Notes under the pieces: generated by a model
The model's input: only the letters and a program-made list of their open reading frames with translations
Told to the model about the DNA's origin: nothing
Database searches by the model: none
Assembly: GCF_002079305.1 (NCBI RefSeq)
Contig: NZ_CP015039.1
Location: 372,001-436,000, forward strand
DNA length: 64,000 bases
Reading direction: 5' to 3'
Source: Rhodovulum sp. P5
GTDB taxonomy: Bacteria > Pseudomonadota > Alphaproteobacteria > Rhodobacterales > Rhodobacteraceae
Position numbers and translations under genes: made by a program
In this document: piece after piece, positions 1 to 8,862 of the stretch
How positions within the stretch are numbered: position 1 is the stretch's first letter
How the letters are laid out: each line of letters opens with the position of its first letter

Positions 1-68
1 CACAGCGAGAAACGCGCCCCCTCGACCAAGGAAACCCTGCTGCAACGCAGACCAAAAGGATCGAAAAA

Positions 69-731
69 ATGAAAAAATCGCTTCTTCCCCTCACATTCGC
101 CGTGATCGTCGCGGCCAGCAGCGCCGCCTTTGCGGGGCACTCTATCGGGCAAATCCAGTCCATCGATCATACCGCCAACGCCGTGACGCTGATGGATGGC
201 ACCACGTACAGCTTTGTGCGCAGTGACAATGACAACCCGCTGAATGGCTTGCGCCCCGGCAATACCGTCGACATCCTCTGGCTGCAGAACGGCAATGCCC
301 GGGTCGGCAAGTCGCTCTCGCCCATGTCCGGGGACTATGCCACGGGCACCATCCAGTCGCTGGACCCCGTGGCCGCCACGGTGACGTTGAACGATGGGCG
401 CATCTTCCACTTTGCGCAATCCTCCGAAACCAACGCGACGCTGGGTGCGGTCAGGCCGGGTGACGTCGTCTCGGTTGCCTACCACGAAGCATCGGGCACC
501 CTTCGCGGCGACGCCCTGGGAACCGTGGGGGGCGACCATGTCACGGGCACGATTGCCTCGATCACCGGTGATACGGTGACCCTGAAGGATGGCAGCTCCT
601 ACGTCTTTTCGGACAGGCACAGCATGCGCCAAAGCCTCGCCACCCTGAAGGCGGGCGACCGGGTCGACATCCTGTGGGCGCCGAGCGGCCAGCTCCGCAT
701 GGGCAACGCGATCAGCCCGGTCAATGGATAA
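69..731 (+). CDS. Secreted DUF1344-like triple-repeat protein
   Basis: This is a 220-aa exported protein of unknown function. Residues 1-22 form a signal peptide (two Lys, hydrophobic stretch, AFA cleavage site). The mature part is three imperfect repeats of about 65 residues, each with the pattern G-x-I-x-S-I-x-x-x-x-x-x-V-T-L-x-D-G-x-x-Y/F-x-F followed by L-R/K-x-G-D/N-x-V-D-I-L-W or similar, beginning near residues 26, 91 and 157. Small alphaproteobacterial DUF1344 proteins normally carry a single such unit, so this looks like an internal triplication; the family link is by pattern only. An AAAGGA ribosome-binding site lies 9 nt before the ATG, and a strong hairpin follows the stop, so it is probably monocistronic. 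It likely acts in the periplasm. Confidence 0.75.
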   Translation: MKKSLLPLTFAVIVAASSAAFAGHSIGQIQSIDHTANAVTLMDGTTYSFVRSDNDNPLNGLRPGNTVDILWLQNGNARVGKSLSPMSGDYATGTIQSLDPVAATVTLNDGRIFHFAQSSETNATLGAVRPGDVVSVAYHEASGTLRGDALGTVGGDHVTGTIASITGDTVTLKDGSSYVFSDRHSMRQSLATLKAGDRVDILWAPSGQLRMGNAISPVNG

Positions 732-740
732 GGCCGCACG

Positions 741-768
741 CCCCCGGCATGCTGACCCATGCCGGGGG
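741..768 (+). terminator. Hairpin after the DUF1344-like gene
   Basis: A perfect 11-bp stem (741-751 with 758-768) closes a 6-nt loop 10 nt after the stop codon. There is no T-run, so it is a hairpin terminator candidate or an mRNA 3'-end stabiliser. It argues that the next gene starts at 787, after the hairpin, rather than at the upstream in-frame ATG at 724. Confidence 0.6.
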
Positions 769-786
769 CCCGCTTCGGTGACAAAA

Positions 787-1899
787 ATGCACAACACAGA
801 AACGAAATACGAACATTCGGTGCCGTGGTTCTGGCCGATGGCCGCCGCGATGGAGATGGAGGCGGCAGGCCTGCGCGCCTGGGAGGATGAGCTTCGCTTC
901 ATCGGCGAGGCGGCGGAGATCACCGATCCCGACCTGCCCGACTGGGCCACCAAGAATGACATCCTCCTTGATCTCGACACGATGCGCCTGCGCGATTTCG
1001 GGGGCACCGGTGGCGGTCTTCCGGTGATCGTTGACGCGCCCTATGCCGGCCACTCCGCGACCATCGCGGATTACGCACCGGGGCAAAGCCTTGTCGAAAC
1101 GCTGTTGGCCGCGGGGCTGGGCCGCGTGTTGGTCACGGACTGGAAGCCCGCCACATCCAAAATGCGCGATTTCGACATCGACAAATATCTGGCCGAAATC
1201 AACGTGGCCGTGGACGATCTGGGCGGACGGGCCATCCTTGTCGGCCTGTGCCAGGGGGGCTGGATGTCGGCGATGTTTGCCGCGCGCTTTCCGGCCAAGG
1301 TGGCCGCGCTGGTGCTGGCTGGATCCCCCATCGACACCGATGCCGGCGACGGGCCGATCCGGCGTCTTGCGCATGAGACGCCGCTCTCGGTCTATGAAGA
1401 GATGGTCGCGGCGGGGGACGGGCGGATGCCGGGGCAGTTCATGCTGGCGGGCTGGAAGAACATGCATGCCGGCCAGCAATATATCGGCAAGTTCGTCGAT
1501 CTGTACCAGCATATCGAGGATCGCAACTACATCGAGCGGACCGAACGGTTCGAGCGCTGGTACGAGAACCCCATCGACCTGCCGGGGCGCTACTACCTTC
1601 AGGCTATCGACCTGCTGTTCAAGCAGAACCTGCTGGCCAAGGGGGCCTTCGTCGGGCTTGGGGAAACACTGTCGCTGTCCCGCATCACCTGCCCCCTGTT
1701 CCTGCTGGCCGGAAAGGCCGACGACATCACCACGCCCGAACAGGTCTTCGCCGCCGAGGGGCTTGTCGGCACGCCGCACGACGCGGTCCAAAGAACGCTC
1801 GTCGAGGGGGGGCATATTGGGCTCTTCATGGGGCGAAAGACGCTGGGCGAAACATGGCCCGGCATCGCGTCATGGGTTGCCGCGCAAGGCGCCGCGTGA
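787..1899 (+). CDS. PhaC-type alpha/beta hydrolase
   Basis: The 370-aa protein has the fold signature of class III polyhydroxyalkanoate synthase-like hydrolases. The nucleophile elbow is G-L-C-Q-G-G with Cys155, the Cys-centred lipase box typical of PhaC rather than Ser lipases. A D-I-T-T-P acid loop and a G-G-H-I-G C-terminal His complete a plausible Cys-Asp-His triad. D-W-K-P-A upstream of the elbow also resembles the PhaC D-W motif. Its length fits PhaC class III (about 355 aa), but no PhaE partner is adjacent, so a PHA-related acyltransferase or depolymerase-like role is only inferred. The ATG at 787 is preferred because an 11-bp hairpin separates it from the in-frame ATG at 724. It lies 18 nt upstream of the H+-ATPase gene and is probably co-transcribed with it. 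Confidence 0.75.
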   Translation: MHNTETKYEHSVPWFWPMAAAMEMEAAGLRAWEDELRFIGEAAEITDPDLPDWATKNDILLDLDTMRLRDFGGTGGGLPVIVDAPYAGHSATIADYAPGQSLVETLLAAGLGRVLVTDWKPATSKMRDFDIDKYLAEINVAVDDLGGRAILVGLCQGGWMSAMFAARFPAKVAALVLAGSPIDTDAGDGPIRRLAHETPLSVYEEMVAAGDGRMPGQFMLAGWKNMHAGQQYIGKFVDLYQHIEDRNYIERTERFERWYENPIDLPGRYYLQAIDLLFKQNLLAKGAFVGLGETLSLSRITCPLFLLAGKADDITTPEQVFAAEGLVGTPHDAVQRTLVEGGHIGLFMGRKTLGETWPGIASWVAAQGAA

Positions 1900-1917
1900 G
1901 ATCGGGAAGGCATCAGG

Positions 1918-4341
1918 ATGAAACACGCACGCACGGACGAAATGGCACCCGATACACCCGATTTGCCGCAGACAAATCCCGATCACGGCCTCACCACGGC
2001 AGAGGCTGCCGCGCGGCTGGAAAGGTTCGGCCCCAACACCCTGAACGAACAGCACAAGAGCCTCTTGTCGCGCTTGTTCGGCTATTTCTGGGGCCCGATC
2101 CCGTGGCTGATCGAACTGGCGGCGGTCCTGTCGCTGGTGCTGGGCGACTGGGCCGATTTCGGGGTGATCCTCTCCATGCTGCTGGTCAATGCCGGCGTGG
2201 GGTTCTTTGAGGAGAACAAGGCCGACAATGCCATCGCGCTGCTGAAGCAGAAGCTGGCCCCCATGGCCCGTGTCAAACGCGACGGGCAGTGGCGAGAACT
2301 GCCCGCCGAAGGATTGGTGCCCGGTGACATCGTGCGGCTGGAGATCGGCAATATCGTGCCCGCCGACCTGCGCCTGACCCGCGGGGCCTGGCTGTCGGTA
2401 GACGAGGCCGCGCTGACCGGTGAAAGCCTGCCGGTCGACAAGACGCCGGGCGATACCGCCTATTCCGGTGCGGTTGTCAAGCTGGGCGAGATGGAGGGCG
2501 AGGTTACCGCGACGGGCATGCAGACCTATTTCGGGCGCACGGCGGCGCTGGTGCAATCGGCCGATCACCCCTCGCATTTCCAGCAGGCCGTGATGCGGAT
2601 CGGCAATTTCCTGATCATCACGGCGCTGGCGCTGGTCGCGCTGATCCTGGTTGTCTCTCTCCTGCGCCAGAACCCGGTGCTGGAGGCGGTGCAATTCGCC
2701 CTGATCCTGACGGTGGCCGCGATCCCCGTGGCCCTGCCGACCGTGCTGTCGGTGACGATGGCGGTGGGCGCGGAACGGCTGGCAAGGATGAAGGCCATCG
2801 TCTCGCGCCTTGTCTCGATCGAGGAAATGGCCGGGGTCGATGTCTTGTGTTCGGACAAGACCGGGACGCTGACGCTGAACGAACTGACCGTGGAAACCCC
2901 TCACCCGGCCGATGGCGTCTCAGGCCGTGACCTGCTGCGCGCAGCGGCACTGGCCTGCAATACCGAGGCCCCCGACGCCATCGATGCCGCCGTTCTGACC
3001 GCGGCCCGGGCGGGCGACGGGCTGGAGGCGTATGAGCGCACAGGCTTCACGCCCTTCGACCCGGTGTCGAAGCGGACCGAGACAAAGGCGAGCAAGGCGG
3101 GCGAGGACTGGCGCTTTTCCAAGGGGGCGCCGCAGGTGATCCTGGACCTCGTGCAACCGGCGCCCGCCCTGCGCAAGGATGTTGAGGCCGAGGTTGACAG
3201 GCTGGCCGCGCAGGGCTTTCGCACCATCGGCGTGGCGCAGGCGCGCGGGGCGGACGGCTGGACGTTCCTCGGCCTGATCCCGATCTTCGACCCACCCCGC
3301 CCCGATGCCGCCGACACCATCGCCCGGGCCGAAGCGATGGGCGTGACCGTCAAGATGATCACCGGCGATCACGAGGCCATCGCCCGCCAGATCGCCGGCC
3401 AGTTGGGTCTTGGCCAGAACATGCAGCCCGCGGGACAGTTGCTGGAGGGCGATAGCGCGACCGTGGCCGAACGCGTGCACAGCGCCGACGGGTTCGCCCG
3501 CGTGTTGCCCGAGCATAAATTCCGCATCGTCGAGGTGCTGCAGGAGGCGGGCCATATCGTGGCCATGACGGGCGATGGCGTGAACGACGCCCCGGCGCTG
3601 AAACGGGCCGATGCCGGGATTGCGGTCAGCGGGGCGACCGATGCCGCGCGTGCGGCCGCCGATCTGGTCCTGACCGACAAGGGGCTTTCGATCATCACCG
3701 AGGCGATCGCCGAGGCGCGCCGGATTTTCGAGCGGATGACCAGCTACGCCACCTTCCGCATTGCCGAGACCATCCGGGTGCTGCTGTTCATGACGCTGAC
3801 CATTCTGGTCTACAACGTCTACCCGGTGACAGCGATCATGATCGTCCTGCTGGCCGTGCTGAACGACTTTCCGATCATGATGATCGCCTATGACAATGTC
3901 GGCGTGTCGGAACGCCCCGTCCGTTGGAACATGCGCCTCGTGATCACCCTGGCGAGTGTTCTGGGTGTCATGGGGGTGATCGAGACCTTCCTGCTCTTCT
4001 GGTATGTCGACAGCATCGCCCAGTTGCCAGCCGACGTGATCCAGACGGTGATCTTCCTGAAACTGCTCGTCTCGGGGCACATGACCCTTTTCGTCACGCG
4101 CAACCCTGGCTGGTTCTGGCAACGCCCCTGGCCCGCGCTGCGCCTGTTCGCCACGACAGAGGCAACGCAGGTGATCGGCACGCTGATTGCCGTCTACGGG
4201 CTGTTCGTCACGCCCATCGGATGGTCGGTGGCGCTGCTCGTCTGGGCCTATTGCCTGGCATGGTTGCCGGTAGAGGGGGCGCTGGCGATGTTCGTCCGGC
4301 GCCTTCTGCGGCGGGGAAGTGTTCCGGACGAAGGATCGTAA
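1918..4341 (+). CDS. P-type H+-exporting ATPase (P3A, plasma-membrane type)
   Basis: The 807-aa integral membrane ATPase has all P-type hallmarks: TGES in the actuator domain, phosphorylation motif C-S-D-K-T-G-T-L-T with Asp313, the K-G-A-P nucleotide-binding loop, D-P-P-R-P, and M-T-G-D-G-V-N-D-A-P. The run D-A-G-I-A-V-S-G-A-T-D-A-A-R and the short transporter region (about ten membrane helices, no N-terminal metal-binding CxxC) match plant/fungal plasma-membrane H+-ATPases and their bacterial and archaeal relatives rather than Ca2+ or heavy-metal pumps. The expected role is ATP-driven proton export and pH or membrane-potential control. It follows the PhaC-like gene by 18 nt. Ion specificity is inferred from the subfamily. 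Confidence 0.9.
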   Translation: MKHARTDEMAPDTPDLPQTNPDHGLTTAEAAARLERFGPNTLNEQHKSLLSRLFGYFWGPIPWLIELAAVLSLVLGDWADFGVILSMLLVNAGVGFFEENKADNAIALLKQKLAPMARVKRDGQWRELPAEGLVPGDIVRLEIGNIVPADLRLTRGAWLSVDEAALTGESLPVDKTPGDTAYSGAVVKLGEMEGEVTATGMQTYFGRTAALVQSADHPSHFQQAVMRIGNFLIITALALVALILVVSLLRQNPVLEAVQFALILTVAAIPVALPTVLSVTMAVGAERLARMKAIVSRLVSIEEMAGVDVLCSDKTGTLTLNELTVETPHPADGVSGRDLLRAAALACNTEAPDAIDAAVLTAARAGDGLEAYERTGFTPFDPVSKRTETKASKAGEDWRFSKGAPQVILDLVQPAPALRKDVEAEVDRLAAQGFRTIGVAQARGADGWTFLGLIPIFDPPRPDAADTIARAEAMGVTVKMITGDHEAIARQIAGQLGLGQNMQPAGQLLEGDSATVAERVHSADGFARVLPEHKFRIVEVLQEAGHIVAMTGDGVNDAPALKRADAGIAVSGATDAARAAADLVLTDKGLSIITEAIAEARRIFERMTSYATFRIAETIRVLLFMTLTILVYNVYPVTAIMIVLLAVLNDFPIMMIAYDNVGVSERPVRWNMRLVITLASVLGVMGVIETFLLFWYVDSIAQLPADVIQTVIFLKLLVSGHMTLFVTRNPGWFWQRPWPALRLFATTEATQVIGTLIAVYGLFVTPIGWSVALLVWAYCLAWLPVEGALAMFVRRLLRRGSVPDEGS

Positions 4342-4362
4342 CGGTCGGGGCCATGAATCCTA

Positions 4363-4520
4363 ACAGGCTGCTGAAGAAAGCCGTCGATATGCGCCGACGG
4401 TCGAAACCTTTGGGAACATCGTCCCGAAGCTGGTCCGGGCTACCAGCCCGGGCCTTTCTCCATCGTTGCTCACAAGGAATGGTCTTCTATCGCGACGATG
4501 GGATTTCCGGTTTTTCAACA
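4363..4520 (-). repeat. Dispersed repeat, copy A
   Basis: This intergenic stretch matches, on the opposite strand, the region 33122-33418. Read on the minus strand, 4422-4454 matches 33322-33354 at 32 of 33 positions, and 4467-4479 matches 33160-33172 at 13 of 13. Flanking parts (a GAAAAA...GAAA...CGTCGC start and a GGCGCAT...GGCTTT(C/T)TTCAGC end) also align. A GCTGGT/ACCAGC hairpin lies in the core. Unlike copy B, the two halves are almost contiguous. A small minus-strand reading frame here is a by-product of the repeat. It fills the gap between the H+-ATPase and the asparaginase-like gene. Confidence 0.75.
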
Positions 4521-4525
4521 GCGCG

Positions 4526-5017
4526 CTAGGCGTCAAACCTGCCCTGCTCCACATTCTTGTTCAGGCGTTCGGCGGGGAAGACCCGGCCGTTCATCACGCC
4601 CCAAACGCCCGGGGAGAGCACTTGTGCCGCCACCACGGCGCCGCCCAGATTGAACTCCCCATCCGAGGCATAGAGCGAAAAGGGCCGCATCGCACCGGTC
4701 AGGACAACGGTCTTGCCCGCGACGCGTCCGTCCAGAAAACGCGCGGTCTCTCCCATCGTGCCGGTGCCGTGGGTGATGACGATGGCAGGCTCGGGCGCGG
4801 CCGTGACCGCGGCGGCAATCGCATCGCGGTCCGCGTCATCGAAATGAAGACTGTCCTTCAGCATCAAAAGCTCTATGGCCGGAAAGTGGCATCGCCCGAT
4901 CCGCAACATCTCCGGAATATGCGTGGACCCGTCCGGCGAAAAGGACAGACCCTCGACCCGGGTATCGTGAACCTTGTCGATGGTGCCGCCCGTCACGATG
5001 ATCCTGAGATCCTTCAT
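4526..5017 (-). CDS. Short asparaginase-domain protein
   Basis: This 163-aa protein corresponds to the N-terminal catalytic domain of asparaginases only; full enzymes have about 330 aa. The nucleophile segment T-G-G-T-I-D-K is present with Thr12, and the second signature reads T-H-G-T-G-T-M, so Gly86 occupies the place of the usual catalytic Asp (HGTDTM). G-A-M-R-P and M-N-G-R-V-F, typical of the short single-domain family, are also seen. Activity as an asparaginase is therefore doubtful. The ATG at 5017 is preferred: GAAAGGAC lies about 9 nt upstream and TGGTIDK then sits at the N-terminus. It is divergent from the AGCS symporter, which may import an amino acid related to its substrate (inference). 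Confidence 0.8.
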   Translation of the reverse strand: MKDLRIIVTGGTIDKVHDTRVEGLSFSPDGSTHIPEMLRIGRCHFPAIELLMLKDSLHFDDADRDAIAAAVTAAPEPAIVITHGTGTMGETARFLDGRVAGKTVVLTGAMRPFSLYASDGEFNLGGAVVAAQVLSPGVWGVMNGRVFPAERLNKNVEQGRFDA

Positions 5018-5251
5018 CGGTGCATGTCCTTTCGAATACCCAGCATTCACGCGGCTTGCAGGCCCATGCCTGCCGGAAAACCGGCCTTCGGCCAAGCGCA
5101 TGTCGCCAAAGAACGGGCATTTCGACCGCGTGACAAGAGGATCTCTCCCCCAAGGGTCAGAAATCATTGGGATCCGCGCGCATCCCCGCCCTAGGCTTGG
5201 GCATGGCAGTGCGGTCGCGCATCCTGCCGAATAACAACAGGGAGTTGGGAT

Positions 5252-6691
5252 ATGGGACTATTGGAAAGCCTGTTCGGGCTGATCGGCGACCTGACATGGG
5301 GATGGGCGTTGATCCCCCTGCTTGTCGTCTTCGGGCTGTTCATCACCGTTCTCACGGGCTTCGTTCAGTTTCGGTTCTTCATACGCATGTTCCGAAGTCT
5401 GACAGGCGCCGACACCGCGGATGACCCCAATGGCATTTCCAGCCGCGAGGCGCTCTTGCTGTCGGTCGGCGGACGCGTCGGCGGCGGCAATATCGCCGGT
5501 GTGGCGGTCGCGATCACGCTGGGCGGGCCGGGTGCGGTCTTCTGGATGTGGGCCATCGCGCTGGTCGGCATGGCAACCAGCCTTGTGGAATGCACGCTGG
5601 CGCAGCTGTTCAAGCGGCGCGAACCCGATGGCATGTTCCGGGGTGGACCGGCACGCGCGATCATCCACGGCCTGGGGAATGACTTCCGCTGGCTGGCCGT
5701 GCTTTATGCCGTCTGCCTGATTGCCTCTTTCGCCATCGGCTTCAACGCGTTCCAGGGCAACACCGTCGCCGGGGCCGCGCAAGACAGCCTGGGCGTGCCG
5801 CGTCTGTGGACCGGCGGGGTTCTTGCCGTCGTGGCCGGGTTCATCGTCTTTGGCGGCATCCACCGGATTGCCAAGGCCGCAGATGTCGTCGTGCCGATCA
5901 TGGCCGTCGCCTATCTGGCCATGGCAGCGGTGATCATCCTGCTCAACCTGTTCTCGGTGCCCGGGGTGCTGTGGGACATCGTCACCAATGCCTTCGGGTT
6001 TCAAGAGGCCGTGGGCGGGGGCATGGGCGCGGCCATCGCCCAAGGCCTGCGCCGGGGTCTCTTCTCGAACGAGGCCGGGCTTGGATCGGCGCCGAACGTG
6101 GCGGCCACGGCCGATGTTCGTCACCCGGTCGCACAGGGGATCACCCAGTCGCTGTCGGTCTTCATCGACACCATCATGATCTGCACCTGCACGGCCCTGG
6201 TGATCCTGTTGGGGGATGTCTATGTGCCGGGCGCGGAAGGCGTCGATGGGGTGGTGCTGACCCAGCAATCGCTCGTCTCGCATCTGGGCGGCTGGACGCA
6301 GTATTTCCTGACCTTCATCATCTCGCTCTTCGCGTTCTCCTCGATCATCTACAACTACTACCTTGGGGAAAACGCCATGACCGTGATCACCGAAAAGCCC
6401 GTCGCGCTTATCGGGTTGCGGCTGGTGGTGATCGGGATCGTGTTCCTTGGGGCGACGGCGCCCGCTGCGACCTCGGTCTTCTTCTTCTCGGACCCGATGA
6501 TGGGCATCCTTGCCGTGGTCAACCTGGTGGCGCTGATGATGCTGCTGCCGACCTGCCTGCGGTTGCTTCGGGATTTCAAGGCGCAGCTTGCGGCCGGGGT
6601 CGATCGCCCGGTCCTGAACCCCGACGATTTCCCGGATCTGGACATCGACCGCACCGCATGGACCCATGGCGCCCCCGTGGCACGCGCCTGA
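5252..6691 (+). CDS. AGCS family alanine/glycine:sodium symporter
   Basis: The 479-aa inner-membrane carrier has about 11 hydrophobic segments and AGCS-family signatures: G-G-G-N-I-A-G-V-A-V-A near residue 82, F-R-G-G-P-A near residue 127, and R-R-G-L-F-S-N-E-A-G-L-G-S-A-P near residue 268. Known members couple uptake of alanine or glycine to Na+ (AlsT/DagA/CycA-like). GGGAG precedes the ATG by about 8 nt. It is divergently oriented to the asparaginase-domain gene over a 234-bp intergenic region and is followed by a clear hairpin. Substrate among small neutral amino acids cannot be told from sequence. Confidence 0.9.
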   Translation: MGLLESLFGLIGDLTWGWALIPLLVVFGLFITVLTGFVQFRFFIRMFRSLTGADTADDPNGISSREALLLSVGGRVGGGNIAGVAVAITLGGPGAVFWMWAIALVGMATSLVECTLAQLFKRREPDGMFRGGPARAIIHGLGNDFRWLAVLYAVCLIASFAIGFNAFQGNTVAGAAQDSLGVPRLWTGGVLAVVAGFIVFGGIHRIAKAADVVVPIMAVAYLAMAAVIILLNLFSVPGVLWDIVTNAFGFQEAVGGGMGAAIAQGLRRGLFSNEAGLGSAPNVAATADVRHPVAQGITQSLSVFIDTIMICTCTALVILLGDVYVPGAEGVDGVVLTQQSLVSHLGGWTQYFLTFIISLFAFSSIIYNYYLGENAMTVITEKPVALIGLRLVVIGIVFLGATAPAATSVFFFSDPMMGILAVVNLVALMMLLPTCLRLLRDFKAQLAAGVDRPVLNPDDFPDLDIDRTAWTHGAPVARA

Positions 6692-6702
6692 GACCAAATT
6701 AC

Positions 6703-6726
6703 GGAGCGCGGTTCGCGCCGCGCTCC
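6703..6726 (+). terminator. Hairpin after the AGCS symporter gene
   Basis: A perfect 9-bp GC-rich stem (6703-6711 with 6718-6726) with a 6-nt loop lies 11 nt after the stop. There is no long T-run on the plus strand. Being between convergent genes (the next gene ends at 6826 on the minus strand), it could serve both directions. Confidence 0.6.
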
Positions 6727-6825
6727 GCTTCCTGCGCCAATCTGTCGAGACGACCCAAGTTCGGGCGAGACAGGGTGTGAAACAGCGATCCCACTCGATC
6801 TAGCCATGGTCAGCTTTTGAGCCGA

Positions 6826-8862
6826 TCACTCCGCCGGCAGCGCCTCCAGCCGCTGCGATCCGTCGCCCAAACGCTGCGACAGCCAGACGGACGCATCCTC
6901 CATGCTCATCGCCTGCCCGCACAAGAACCCCTGAACCGCATCGATCCCGAGAGAACCCAGTTGCCGCAGGTCGGCCTCCGTCTCGACCCCTTCTGCCAAT
7001 GTCTCGACATCCAGCGACGAGGCCATGCCGGTAAGGGCCTTGAGGATATGACGCTGCTCGGGCGAGGCGGCGATGCCCTGCACCAGTGACTTGTCCAGCT
7101 TGATCCTGCCCACCGGAACCGTCACGAGCGTGCGCAAGGCCGCATTCCCGGTGCCGAAGTCGTCGAGTTCCAGAACGCAGCCGGCCTTGTGAAAGGCCAT
7201 CAGGTTGGCGCGCGTCGCCCCGATTTCGGCGTCTAGAACCACGCTTTCCAGGATCTCGATGGCGATGTTTTCGAACGGGACACCGCCGCACCAGATCAGG
7301 TCAAGCAGCCGGTCGGCGGTGTCCGTGGTCTGCAACTGCCGTTCGGTCAGGTTGAGGCCCAGTTTGATACCCCGCGCCTGCGGCCAGGTCTCAAGCGCCT
7401 GCACCAGCCAGTCGAGCGCGTTGGCGCGCACCGTCCAGTCGATGTCATGCAGAAGATCGCCGTCGCCGATCACGTCGATGAACTCGCCGGGCGAAAGCAA
7501 ACCGCGACGCGGGTGTTGCCAGCGCACCAGAACCTCGAACCCGACCGGTGCCAGGTCCGCCACGGAGACCTGCGGTTGCAGGTAGGGTACGAATTCGCCG
7601 CGGGCCAAGCCTTCGCGGATTTCCTCTTCGATCTTGGCCTTGTCCGTCACCCGGGTCCGCATCGTGGAATCGAACACCGTCAGGCGCCCGCGCCCGCCCG
7701 CCTTCGACGCATAAAGCGCGATATCGGCCGCCACGATGGCGTCTTCGATCTGCTTGTCCGTGGCGCCAGGGGGCACGCGGCTCATGCCGACACTGGCACC
7801 GACGAAAAGGGACCGCCCCTCCCACGGGACGGGCCGGCGCAGATCGCGGATCGCGTCGCTTGCGATCCTGGACGGTTCCTGCCCGTCGGATGACTCGGGA
7901 AGCGCAAGGACAAATTCGTCCCCCCCGGCACGCGCGACCAGCCCGCCCACCGGGATCGCCAGCACATCAAGGCGAAAGACGACATTCTTCAGGATCGCAT
8001 CGCCCGCGGGATGCCCGTGAACATCGTTGACCTGCTTGAAATGGTCCAGATCGACATGGAGCAGATGCACGCCGCGCCCGGCCGCGGTTTCGCGATGCAG
8101 AAATTCCTGCAGGCCCAGACGGTTCGATGCCCCTGTCAGGTGATCGCTGCGCAACTGCGCGTCCAGCTTGCGGCGCTCTGCCTCAAGCGCGGCACTCATC
8201 GCGTTGAAGGACCGTGTCGCCTCGCTGATCTCGTCATTGCCCCGGGCCGGAATGCGAAACCCCGTGTCGCCCGCGGCCACCCGCGCCGCACCGTCGCGCA
8301 GCAACGCGACCTGCCGGCCAAGACGTGCGGCCATGATATAGGCGGCAACCGCCATGACCGTCGCGATCCCGGCCGAAAACAGCAGGTTGAACATGCGGCT
8401 GTTTCGCAGCGAGGTGCTGATCCAGTCCCTGTCCATCTCGATCCGAACCGTGCCGATCTTCATCCCGGCAGCGTTCAGCGGCTGTTCGGCAAGCAGCGTG
8501 TTGCGCGACGAAACGAAATGCCGCCCCTCATCGGATGATGGGGCCGTTCCGGTTTCCGACGGCGCGCCGGCATCGGCCGCCTGCCGGCTCAGCAACGTGC
8601 CATCGGCCGCCCAGACGGCCGCCAGCCGGACCGAGGGTTCGGCGACAATAGCCCGCAGAACATCGTCGATGGTCGCAAGGTCATAGACGATCACCGCATC
8701 GGCCAGCGCACCGGACACGAGTTCGAGGGCAAGCTCTGCCTGTGCGCGTTCCTGCCGGTCGGACAGACGCTGCGCAAGCAGCAGGTTCCCCGAGACAAGG
8801 CCGATCAGGCTGACCACGACAAGCGCGACAGCCCCCAGCGTGAGCTTGACCTTCAGCGGCAT
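6826..8862 (-). CDS. Membrane GGDEF-EAL cyclic-di-GMP protein with HAMP
   Basis: The 678-aa protein has TM1 at about residues 7-29, a periplasmic sensor region of about 130 residues, TM2 at about 158-180, HAMP at about 180-235, GGDEF at about 238-400 and EAL at about 415-665. The GGDEF motif is intact (313-317) and lacks an RxxD inhibitory site. The EAL signature reads E-V-L (443-445) in F-E-V-L-V-R-W, with N-L-T-E, the D-D-F-G-T-G loop and the A-E-G-V-E-T segment conserved, so both synthesis and hydrolysis of c-di-GMP are possible. The ATG lies inside the 3' end of the PhnD-like gene (10-nt overlap), so the two are translationally coupled. The partner binding protein probably presents a ligand to the periplasmic domain (inference). 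Confidence 0.9.
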   Translation of the reverse strand: MPLKVKLTLGAVALVVVSLIGLVSGNLLLAQRLSDRQERAQAELALELVSGALADAVIVYDLATIDDVLRAIVAEPSVRLAAVWAADGTLLSRQAADAGAPSETGTAPSSDEGRHFVSSRNTLLAEQPLNAAGMKIGTVRIEMDRDWISTSLRNSRMFNLLFSAGIATVMAVAAYIMAARLGRQVALLRDGAARVAAGDTGFRIPARGNDEISEATRSFNAMSAALEAERRKLDAQLRSDHLTGASNRLGLQEFLHRETAAGRGVHLLHVDLDHFKQVNDVHGHPAGDAILKNVVFRLDVLAIPVGGLVARAGGDEFVLALPESSDGQEPSRIASDAIRDLRRPVPWEGRSLFVGASVGMSRVPPGATDKQIEDAIVAADIALYASKAGGRGRLTVFDSTMRTRVTDKAKIEEEIREGLARGEFVPYLQPQVSVADLAPVGFEVLVRWQHPRRGLLSPGEFIDVIGDGDLLHDIDWTVRANALDWLVQALETWPQARGIKLGLNLTERQLQTTDTADRLLDLIWCGGVPFENIAIEILESVVLDAEIGATRANLMAFHKAGCVLELDDFGTGNAALRTLVTVPVGRIKLDKSLVQGIAASPEQRHILKALTGMASSLDVETLAEGVETEADLRQLGSLGIDAVQGFLCGQAMSMEDASVWLSQRLGDGSQRLEALPAE

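Noticed and set aside
724..786. Upstream in-frame start for the PhaC-like hydrolase
   Set aside because: It overlaps the previous gene's stop and would translate through a perfect 11-bp hairpin; the ATG at 787 gives the family-like N-terminus.
2920..4122. 400-aa open frame antisense to the H+-ATPase
   Set aside because: Shadow of a clearly conserved P-type ATPase.
5258..6697. Full-length open frame antisense to the AGCS symporter
   Set aside because: Its translation is Asp/His/Arg/Gln-rich without domain pattern, a typical mirror frame of a high-GC membrane-protein gene.
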